This document shows, in pieces, positions 27,901 through 39,900 of a stretch of DNA of 64,000 bases. The notes below the pieces were generated by a model that ran no database searches, had not been told where the DNA came from, and was given only the letters and a program-made list of their open reading frames with translations. How positions within the stretch are numbered: the first letter of the stretch is position 1; every line of letters starts with the position of its first letter. The position numbers and the translations under genes were made by a program. Origin of the DNA: Heligmosomoides polygyrus polygyrus (lineage: Eukaryota; Nematoda; Chromadorea; Rhabditida; Heligmosomidae); assembly GCA_947396885.1 (NCBI GenBank), contig OX377202.1:110254221-110318220 (forward strand), written 5' to 3'.

Positions 27901-30900
27901 TGTTAAAAAACGAAATTGCACCATGCTCTCTTCTAAAAGCTCGCGACTTTGATTCGATTGATAGTAGAATTTTGTTCGCATGGATTTTGACACCTGTCAA
28001 TGATACAACAAGAATCACTGTAAAGAATACAATATCTTCACTTTGATGGTTAATGTAAGCGGCATTTACAGCTTTAGACAAGTTTTAATTTATTATTTTT
28101 TCTCCAAAAATAAAAAAATTAAATAATAATAAATATAAAAATAGCAATAAATAAAAAATAAAAACGAAAATATAGAATTATGAGGGGGGGGGGGTGGGGA
28201 TAACCGACCATAACTGTTGAGACGAACGTTAGCATCGTGTTTGGCATCCCAAATTTATCCTTAGACAAAGCTTGGGTCACAGTCTGTCGTGCCACATTTG
28301 TGCGCCGTGCTTCGTCCCACGGGTTGTTTTAATACACTTCTCCAATGCGACAATAGCTTAGACATTCCATCTTTCTAAAAATCAGAACTAATAAACATAA
28401 GAAGTCATGTTCGACATCATTTTGGTTGCAGAAATATTTATCCTTCACATGACGATCAAAATGCTTGAAAAAATGGTGATCGGTGAAAAAAAAATGGTTG
28501 GGGACAAATCTGATGAATATGCTGACAGTTTCTGGACAACAATCAGCTGTTTGTCAATCAACCTCGTGCATCCCTTCAATTTTGGCGAGTAGTATTCTCC
28601 GCTGTGATAGTCTCGCCAGTCTTCAAGAACTTGTAATGGACTATACCAGCCATTGTCCACCATACGGCCCCATGGTCTTCTTTGGATGGAGACGTGGTTT
28701 CGGCATCTCCTTGGGGCTCTCATGCTTGTCCAGCCATTGTGCAGAGCGCCAACGATTGTCATAAAAGATCCATTCTTCTTCGCCTCTCACGATCCTGACC
28801 AAAAAAGGCTCCCTTAGATTGCGCAGCCTTAACGAAACACAGGTGTTGTGGCACTTCAGCATCTGCCCGGTGATGAGTTCGAGCGGGATCCATTCATCCG
28901 ATTTCTTTACTTTTCCGATCGTATTCAAGTGGCGACTGATAGTGCTGCCGTCAACGCCAAAATGCTATGCCAGTTATCTCACAGTTTGACGCGGATCCGC
29001 TTCCACCATGGCTTTGAGTGTGTCGTCGTTAAGGAGTGATGGCGGCCTACCTCGGTCTTCATCTTCGAGACTTTCATCTCCAGATGGAAACCTTTCGAAC
29101 CAGTGGCGAGTTGTGCGTTCCTTAGCGAAATCCTCCCCAAACGCAGCGTTGGTGTTGCGAGCTGCGGCCGCGGCCTTGTATCCACGTTTCCAATCATATA
29201 AATAGAGCGCCCGAATACCACGTTGATTCATACTGTAAAAACGAAGTCAAAAACTCGGCAAGAGGTAATTATGTCACAAAAGCTGTTAATGTTAAGAAAT
29301 CGGAAATTGTGCGCTTTCAGAAACTACATACAATGCCTGAAACGGGAACATTCTTAGCCACGAAAAATCGGTCAGAATTTGAGGTTGCAAAATCGGCCAT
29401 TTCATATGCAACGATGCCTGAAACGGGAACATTCGTAATAATCAATGAAACATTCACTGCGAGAACTACCTAGAACCAATTAAACCTTGCAATAATTCTA
29501 CGAAGCACAATCAATGAGCTTTACAATACTGAAACTACTTAGAAATACAACAAGCAACAGTACGAAATACGCGATCCCTACCTGGTAAAAGAATGTCCGT
29601 TTGACGTGAAAAGTGTCCAAATTGAATTGAACATTGTTCACTTGGACGTGAAAATGGTACATTCTACCAAAGCTATATGGGACCACACTGCGTCCTGCAT
29701 TTTTTCACTGCGTCAAGCACAATTGACTCTTTTTTAAACTGCATCATATCACATCTGCTCAATGGGTTTTGGCGGTACACTGAGATTATTGATATGTTTG
29801 GTCTACAGAATGTCTCAAAAAAACGAATGCTTCTTCTTCAGCGTTTGTCCCGCTTAGCAGCGGGGTCCGCTCTTCTGGTATGATGACGCCACTTTGCACG
29901 ATCAAACGCTTGATCGGGGTGGATACCAGCTTCCTTTAAGTTCGTGTGCAACGTATCAAGCCAGCATTGCCTAGACCGTCCTTTAGGCCGTTTTCCGGGC
30001 ACATCTATGTTGAGGCCAATCTTCCGAACGGTGTCGCCGTCCGCACGAAGAACATGGCCATACCACCGTAGGCGAGCTTCACGTAGCTTGTCAGCAATTG
30101 GAGCGACGCCAAACCTTTGGCGTATGGAGACATTGCGAACATGATCCAAACGCGTGACACCAACCGTCTGGACCACGCTGCGCTCACGCGCGAGTTCACC
30201 TCGAACGTCAGACTACCATCAGACGCAATTGCAGATCCAAGGTACTTGAAGGGTGTCGCTCGTACGAGCGCAGTGCCATTGATCTTAATGGACCCAGTCT
30301 CGTTTGCGTCTGTCGTCAAATACTCAGATTTTTGGACGTTTAGCTTGAGCCCGAATGCCGCCAAGCGGTCACACAAGCTTGCACTTGTCGCTCAAGTTCG
30401 GCCTTGTCTTCACTGGCAAGCATTACGTCATCTGCACATAGCAGCGTCCAAGGAGCAGGCTTCTGAAGGTCTCGCGAAATGGCATCCATTACGACAATGA
30501 AAAGGAGTGGGGAAAGCGCGGAACCTTGGAGAACACCGACGGAGATCGGAAACTCCGTGGATGTGCCGGTCGGCGCTCGCACTTGACTCTTAGGACAAGA
30601 GTAAAGAATGCGCACCCACTCGATCAGTTCTTCAGGGACACCGTGCTGTCGTAAGGCATACCATATGACCTCACGCGGTGCGCGATCAACTGCTTTCGCG
30701 ATCAACTGGTCGAAGAAAGCAAGATGCAGCGGTTTTTATTTCTCGCGATGTTTTTCCACAAGAAGACGAATAGCACGAATGGCGTCGATGGTGCCTCAGC
30801 CGCCTACGAAGCCACACTGGTTGGTGGAAAGCCGGACGAATACGTCCATCCACAATTCGCTCAAATATTTTCATACTGTGCGAAAGCAATCGGATTGGAC

Positions 30901-33900
30901 GGTAACTTGTGCAGTCCGCACAAACTCCTTCTTCCAGATCGGGATCGTCGTCTCAAAAAAAAAAAAACGAATGCACTATTTGAAAAGTGATAACTTTGCT
31001 CACAATAAAGATACTGAAGGAGTTATGTACTGATATGAAAGTTTACACTCGATTGATTGTATTTTGCTTAAAAACTTATTATAATTTCTTTACAAAGTAG
31101 CAGTATCGATTGATTTGTGCTTTTTTAGGGTTAGAACTTAAACGCACACTAGGGTATGCTAAAGGAATGCAGGTACTATTTAGAAGGTTCTAGCATTGCT
31201 GCTAAAGAACCTTTTGAAAATGGTTGAGACTCATATAGAAGTGCACGTTAACTAGATTTCTTTGGCGTGCAAATAGTCGAGTTGCGCCATGCTCTCGCCT
31301 GAAACCTTTCATTTCAGACTCGACTGATTGTGCATGGGCTGAACGCTTGCCACAATCTTGCTATTAATTTACCACATTGACCTGCGCATAACAGGAGTTA
31401 TGCACGGCTCTATGATTTCCTTCGAGGAGAAGAAGTTTATCGTGGAGTGCGACTAGAAGTTCAGAAACGTCTTCTCGTTACGCTATGCTTTCATATGGGT
31501 CTCAAACATCATTGAAAGCTTTATTAGCAACATTGCTAGAACCTTTCAAATAGTACCTGCGCTTTTAGGATATCCTGCATTTTTCTCAAACCGTAGTGTG
31601 TTTTAGGTTTTAAACTTTAAAAGAAGGACAATTCTATAGACGCGGTTACTTTGTGAAGAAATTATAATAAGTATTCAAGCGAAACGCAATCAATCGGGTG
31701 TAAAATGCAAGTTTTCAGACGAGTGCATGGCGCAATCCATGCTGTTTATATGCGAGAAAATTTTTATTTCCTTCCGCTTTCATATGAGTTCTTTTCTTTT
31801 TCAGTGTCTTTACTGTGAGTTTATACCGTCAAAAGTCATATAAAGCGATTTGAGTAGGCAGAGTGCGGTTGTGAAGCGTTGTCGTAAACCACGACTCATA
31901 AACCACTTTTCATTACAGCTTCAATGTGACATTTATTATTCGTCTCTTGTTTTAGAGTAGGAGTGAAATCGCTGAAAGAAGCCAACGTTCGCTCGAAAAA
32001 AGGTCAACGGCAACAAGCTCTGAACTTGGTGAAACTTGCTTTGATATCCGGTTCTATCTCGGCGAGAAGGTGATAATCACAGCCTACAAAAGGCTGCACC
32101 ACCAGATAATGGAACAGGATATATATGTGAAGGTGAACTTTTCGCGCCATAAAATTATGCAGAGCTTTGCAAAAAGTGGTGACTACTCGATAAAAAAAGT
32201 ATCACAAGCAACTTATTTTCAGCTGCGAAAGCTGGATCACGAGAACGTTAACAGGTTCGTTGGCTTATCGGCTGATGGTCCAGAATTTATTGCTGTGTGG
32301 AGAATGTGCGAAAGAGGAACTCTTCAGGTCCATCCGTTCTTTAATTTACTAGTTGTTATTGAAGTTTTGTATGGTCGCATAGGAGCATAAAAATATGAAA
32401 AAATATAAAACTCAAAACAGCGAACTTGCATTGCTTATTGAGCATTCACGAGTTGTCAAGAGTCAGTGCCTTTAACGGCATAGCCAATCTTTTGAAGACC
32501 AATAGATCTAGACTACCATGGGTAAGAGTTAAGGATATTGTAAAACTTAGCATTGAGGCAAATCATGTAAGGATTCACCACCCGCTGATAAATCTAAATC
32601 AATCTGGGGTCGGATTCATTAACGACTTACATAACTTACCCATCAATATGGTGAGCGATAAGCCGCGTTATCTGAGTTTTCCGCTGTGAATTCTGTTAAA
32701 ATTATGTAAATATTTATGAATTTGATCCCTGGAGCTGTAAAATCATCATACTTATAATAATCCGCTAAGCGATGAGTCATAAAATTGGGCGGAAATTAGT
32801 CATAAAATCGGGTGGAAAAATCGGGTAGAAAATAGGGGGAAAATACCTAGACGTCTACTATGTGCCTCGAAACTTCAGCCCTAGGGGTAATCGAGGTCGC
32901 TGAACACGAATCTGACGTTCGTTTAGAGGTATCGATCGCCACCTATCGATATTGATCAAAATATCGATGAGTGACCTTGGTTTAGCGACTCTCTAAGGTC
33001 GTGCGAAGCCTCCAAGTGCGAGACACGCCGACAGGCGTGTCGGAACACTTGTGTAAATAATAAGAGGAATGAAGATGGTGGTGCAAAAACTGAGGAGTCA
33101 CAATAAGCAAAACACAGCAACTACGGCATCTCATCACTAAACCTTTATAGCATCCGTCCTAGTTGTATGAAGAAACCACCTGTAAAAAATGCTTTGGCAA
33201 AGTTCGATGGAATGGAATAATAACAACATAACAATGCCGAAGGGATATCCTTTTGTGATTCGATATCCCTGTTTGCGAGAGTGCCTCCTTAACCACGTGT
33301 CCGACGAGGAGCTAATGATTAATAATGTGTTCGCAACCAGGCAGGCGAGCAAAAGGGGCCCTTGTCCGCATTTGAGGTATGCCTTGTCCTTGTGTAAGTA
33401 CGGCTAGGTGTCACCGTTACTGGGCGCTAGGAGTGTGGGCAATGGAGATGCCCTGAGAGACCACAGATGAGGATCTCTAGGGGTTTCCCTTCCCCTGAAC
33501 ACCATGAAGCACTTCCAATAGATAAAACAAATGCGCAAACGCAAGCAACACAGCGCATGTCAACAACAATAGGGGTTGTTCTACCACTTGAAAGGTCGCC
33601 CGTCGCCTACAGGCGCCTTTCACCCGGGGGTCTCGATTACCTCCGACTCGCGCCCAAACGGCCCTACATGCGCCGTACCACTGCTTTCACAACTCTGACG
33701 AAACAGAGTTTTAGCTGCATAATCCTTGACATGACTTCGGGCGGAAATACAGATAACGAATAACTTGGGCTCGGACATCTTAGTGGTAGTCGTCCACTTG
33801 CCGAAATCGAACGAAATCGAACGTGACGTTGGTGAAGATCTTCGTGTCTTCCCTGCTCGGTCGGTGGTCTTAGATGGGTCGTGGTTCATGCTCGTCTCCC

Positions 33901-36900
33901 ATCATATCGTCGTCTATCTGCAAACAAAAGCCGAGGCGAACGATGAGGAGATTTCTCTGTTTCAAGGTAAACGAACTGATAGCTAGAAAGAATTCTATGA
34001 TTTTTCTTAAAGTTAAAGCCTCACCTTTTCACATACATGACGAAATGACCAGAGATGTTCGTCGTTCTTGCTTCATTTCATAGTTGCTCCAAGCCGGCAG
34101 CACACAAGCGCGACTCCCAAGTGTTCAACGAGCCTCGCCATTAACCTCGTTCTGCTGCAGTACAATCCAAACACATATAGATTTATTTCAGAGTAATTCC
34201 CTTCATTTTATTTAGGTCGCAAGTACTTCTTCTCAAGGCTATAAGCCTTCACAAGAAGGGTTGGTTGCGCTATTAGAAAATATTTGCGTTGCCACAATGT
34301 TCTTAATAAAATCCCAAATTGAGGGGGTGGAGAATAAAGCAGGTGAATAGAGGTGTCAGTGGCGCTTCAAAGAGCAAAGCACTAGCTGATCAGATGAGCC
34401 ACTGAGTGCTGTTCACCATTTTCTTCAACTGCAGTTGGCAGAATTGGTCTGGGAATTCCTGCGGCTTCTCAGCTGATGGAGGAAGAGTGCCTGCCCGGCA
34501 GCGACTGGATGGCGACGCTGCACGAGACAAATGAGTACAGAAGGCACTCATGCGCCCTTTCATATCCGTTCCGTTTGAGGCTTAGCAGACTTCTTCAGCT
34601 ACTAATGTGCATAGGGTGCTAGATAGACCTCATAAAAGTCATTGATATTTCGTTCAAAGTGCATAGTTCCTTTCTGCTGCTTTCTCGTTGTTTTTTTTTA
34701 ATTTTTCTCATGCTGTTTGTATTGCGCTATGCTATCTTCCATTCGACAGGTTGTCATTTCGTCTGGAAGAATGACTATCGATGCGTTCTTCGTGGTGTGT
34801 TTGATCAAGGATATAGCCGAGGTAGATTTTATATAGTGCTACTATTTACATTCTTCAGAATATTCACTTAGTATTTTTGTTCAGGGTATTAAATACCTTC
34901 ATCAGTCGTTCCTTTCATCAATCGGGACGCTTTCATCGGCTACATGTTTAGTTAGCGAAGGATGGCAGGTGAAGCTGTCGTCTTTCGGACTGGAACACCT
35001 CCGCAGTGATCCATCGACAAACAGTAGGACTTCACTTCACGTTACCGTTGTTCGTTAGATAGTATCATGGTGACTCAGTTGTGACCTGGTTTGCTATAGG
35101 TCAACTCTACGTGGCACCTGAACTGCTCCGAAGCAAATCAGAAAAGGGCACAAAACAAGGCGACCTCTATTCGTTTGCAATCGTATGTTCGGAGGTTGTT
35201 ACACAACGACCAGCCTGGAAAGAATCTGACGGTCGGGAAGAAATCGAGGGTTAGTCAGCCGTGTTCATAAAGAGAAAAGCTAAAAAATCCGCCTTCAATA
35301 GGACAGGTGTTGTATAAACCTCTACCTCCTGAATTCTCTGTTTCTGCGTTTACTGTACTTTTACATTTGTTGATACTTAAGAAACAGTAACGTTTAACAG
35401 TGATCTTGTGAGGTCAAAATTGATAATGGCATTTATTCCAGCTCACATTTCGCTGCAATCGCTTTCACAAAGCCTGAAAAAAGAAGTGTTGAGGAGTTCA
35501 CTTGCCAAATAACAGCTTTCTTGAAATACAACGTGTTTACAACGTACTGTATAAAAAAGTGTAATATCGAGTTCCTATGAATTTATTTATTTAATTATTT
35601 ATTTGCACAATATAGTGCGCACAAAAAGAACACAACATGGACACGGTAAATCACAGAAAACATAATGTGAAAAACAAAATTTAACAGCCATCTATGACAC
35701 AAACTGAAACCGAAATTATTTAACTGACTAAACTAAATTTCAACAAAGAGGAGCGGAACTGCGAATAAGAAGAAAAAATTCGGCAAAATCTGTGAAAGTT
35801 CCTCTAGAAAAAAATTGAGTAGGATTGTATGGGGGGGGGTGAGGAAGGATGAGAATTTGAAGGAGAAGAGCAGTGGGCCGCCAACACTGCAAGTCGTGGG
35901 ATCGGCTCCGGATACCAACTTAGTAGGTCCGTCAACTCCAACAATTCTCATACCTTATGGCTGCTGGGGAAACAACAGAAGAGTTGTGTGCACACTCAGT
36001 CTAAACACTCATACAAGACCTGTCTTTCAAACAGTAACAAATGAAAGTAGAGCAATTAGAAAACTAACCATTAGAAAACTGAACTAGGAAGAATAGCAGC
36101 TAGGAAACAGCAAACAAGTAATGGAAGAAGAGCAAAATAAGAAGCTAAGAATATTTATAGAGATATGTATATGTCGAATGAAGAACCTGGTGATAATGAT
36201 GAATGAAAAAAACACATGAAGAGAAAATACGAAAAAATTGTAGAAAAAAATCAAAAAAAATCAAAAATGCTCCTACTCTAACTTAAGTCAGGGATGTGGA
36301 GTGTGGAAAGCAAGTCAATTTTTTTCAGTTTACTTCGAAAAACCTTGTGATTGGGTGCATCAAGTAAGGTAGGAGGTAGCATTTGCAACCAACGAGCTCC
36401 ACGGTAAAAAAGTGAATGGAAAACCTTCTCCTTATTTTTCTTCTTTATCTTAGGATGGCGAAAGCAGTACTTATTAAGACGACCTTGCGATGGCACGAAA
36501 ACCCAGTACTTGCTAGCTTTCAGCCTTGACTCACCCTTGAGGATTTTAAAACAGAAAGTTAAATCGTTGAAGACGCGCCTATAAAGAAGACTTTTAAGGT
36601 TGAAGATTTTGAGCCTTTCCGCATATCCGGGAATTACTCTAGTACTTGTGATATTTGGGAAGCACCTAAAGAACAAGATTTTTGTGAACGTCTTTTGAAC
36701 CTTTTCAATTTTTTCCTGACTCTTTTTTGTGTAGGGGCTCCAAACTTGAGAGCAATACTCTAAAATTGGAATGACGTATGTCTTATACAAGGTGACCAGA
36801 ATTGAGCTATCATTACACTTTAGATTCCTAAAAATAAAAAAGAGGGTAGAAAATGCTTTCCGCACCGTAATATCAATATGATTCGAAAATTTCAACTCCC

Positions 36901-39900
36901 GGTCCAGGTAAACACCTAGGTCACGGGGTTCCGTTATAGATGGTAGCAATCTATTGTCAAATTTGAATTCTGAAGGTGGTAAGCTTCCAAGATGAAAGAC
37001 CATGGTTTTGGAAAGGTTCACTGGTATTTCCCAAGTTTCAGACCACTCCATCATCATATTTATGGGATGGGACTGAGATAATGCATGACAAACTTGCGTT
37101 TTATTGTCACTGTTATAGGTACCATAAATCTTTATATCATCAGCGTACATCTGTACTTTCACCTGAGGGTGGGTGACTAAAATTATTGGAAGGTTGCACG
37201 TGTATGCAAGGAAAAGGACTGGCGATAACACTCCACCCTGAGGAACGCCACTATTGCAATCATAGCATCTTGAAAAAGAACTTCCAACCTTAACGCGCAT
37301 ACGCCTACCGTACAAATATGAGCGCAGCCATTCTAAAAGCAGCCCTCTAACGCCCAGCTGGTAAAGTTTACCGAGAAGTTTTTCATGGTTAACTTTGTCA
37401 AAGGCTTTTGGCAAATCAAAATATACGACATCAATGGAATCTCCATTATTTAGAGCCAAATTCCAGTCAAAGATGCAGTCAGCAAGCTGAGTGGAAGTGG
37501 AGGCACCTGGCGTGAAACCGTGTTGCTCATATGGAACTAAGTTTTTCCGAGAAAACCATGCAACAATCTTATCTCGCACAATCTTTTCCATTACTTTCAT
37601 TAGTGTGGGCGTTATGCTTATAGGACGGAGGGAAGAGAGCTGTACTGATTTTGGATCTTTTGGAATGGCTGTGACAATAGATTCCTTCCAAATCGAAGGT
37701 ACCTCACAGTAGGTTAAAGAAATATTCAGAATCATCGACAGAGGTCTATAAAGGGAAGTGGCACATTTCTTAAGGATAATTTGTGGAATACCGTCGGACG
37801 TTACAGAAGTAGAGCACTTCAGTCGTTTCATAATTTTTAAGACGTCATGGGGGCTTACCATAAAATTTTCAATGCTTTCGGTTTCGTCCATGTTCGCATG
37901 TTCAAACATATCGTTCGATTCGTGAGGGATATCTTGTGAGCGCGAACTAAAAACAGAGGCAAAAACTCGTGCCAGCGCTTCCGCTTTTTGCTGATCACTT
38001 ATATGCATTATGCCAGTGTCATCCACAAGAATAGGAAGCTCTGACTGTGGTTTCATCTTGCACCGAATATGAGAAAACAATGCCTTTTTATTTTGTGTCT
38101 TGGAAGAAACCTTTTCCTTATACGCTAGGAACCTTTTCAAATGGTGATCCAATTCCTGACATACTTTCTTATATAGCGGATGGCAAAGAGGATTTGTCAG
38201 TGACTTGAAAAGTCGTGATTTTTGACCTATTAAATTAGAGATATGCTTTGGATAGAAATGAACTGAAGTCTTCGAATAATCAATGGGAACATAAAGAGAT
38301 AAGCCGCAGTAAACTGCACGGCAAAATCTGTTATACAAGTCATCTGTGTTTTCGTAACCTTGGAAAATTTCCCACCAATCGATAGAGTTGAAATATTGGG
38401 TTAACTTAGGATAACTGGCCTTACGAAAATTGGGAAAAGGAAGCTCACGTTGCCTAATTAAAGGAACATTTATCTCAAAGGTTATTACATTGTGATCCGC
38501 TGATGCGAATGGGGGAAGGACAGTAATGTTGTCAAGGATTGGCTCTGAAGTCAAAATTATGTCAAGAATTGCATCACCTCGAGTAGGCTCCACTACTTGC
38601 TGAGACAAACCACAGCAGTCAAAGAACTCCAAAAATTTTTCTGAACACAGACTCCTAGACTTGCTACGCTGAACCCAATCAATATCGAGGTTAAAGTCCC
38701 CAAGCACAATTAGATTTTTGCTGGAAAGACACAATTCTATCATTACGTCTATAAGAGAGTCATCGTCGTCCACACTTGAGTTAGGTGGACGATACACTAA
38801 GACAACCCTAAATGCAGATGAACAATTTGCATTTACTGCATCAATGCAGAGAATATCAGACAATTTCCTTGGTGTTCTTCCCTAGGGCGCATGTAGCGCA
38901 TCCGGAGGAGGTGCCGGCTGTCGCGTGCACCCGATACCAGATTCCTGGTTCGGATTTCCCGCCCAGACCAACCAGGCCTTCCATCCCTTTGGGGTCGGTG
39001 AATTGGTACCAGACTTGTCTGGGAAGGATAAAGCGCTGACTTGTTCATCGGCTGGCCACCGCAAGTCATTGTATGGCCAAATACGCATCCATCTCGCCTA
39101 CACGATATCCCGTAGAAGTAGAATGCGTGGCGCAATCCCAAAAGGGATTGAGTAACGGCATCCTTTTTCTTTTATCGTTATTATTATTTTATTTTTTTTT
39201 ACAATTTTATAATTATCACACTTGTTCAGGCAGCTGAACTAAAAAAATTCCAAAAAAGTTATACCAAATTTTCTTTGAACAAAAACTTACTCCAACCTGT
39301 GAAAAGAGTTCAATTTGTCATGAAGATGGTATGTATCATAGAGTTTGAATGTAGTAGCGATAAGCAAAATAAATTGAGCACCGGCCGCCTTCCTTTCACG
39401 TTATAATCTCTTTCGAATAACAGACGTAATCGGTCCTCATTTTTTTGAGTTGTCGGTTTTTCGGGAATCGCGAAAGCTTTACCTGTTATTTGTCTCCACA
39501 TTTATTATTATCGGATTCAAAAGACGTGCCCTAGACGTCGTTCAATTTTTCGTGCGTCAGGATTCAGAAGACGTGCTGCTGGCGTCCAACTTGCGTAGGG
39601 ATTTCGAGTAAGGGAAACAAGTAGGAGGGGACCAGTGAAGAGGGGATCAGCAAAAGAGGAGCACTAGCGGAGGGAGATGAGGGACCAGTATTAGCCGAGT
39701 TATGAATATTATTGTGAGGTCACTCCGATGCGGACGGTGAAGGGTCGGTCCGAGGTTCAGTTCACGACTTCACAAAATTGATTATAACTCGGGTTATTTC
39801 CCGATGAACAAAAATTCCGCTCACTCGTCAAACAATAGAGCAAATATGCTTTCTATCCATATAGGAACCGATTTCCTAAAAAGGGGTCTTCCTGCGCGGC

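Noticed and set aside
32070..32390. Single 106-codon exon reading through 32133-32222
   Set aside because: Conserved spacing in the kinase-homology domain favours removing the 90 bp intron with its GTGAAC and TTTTCAG signals.
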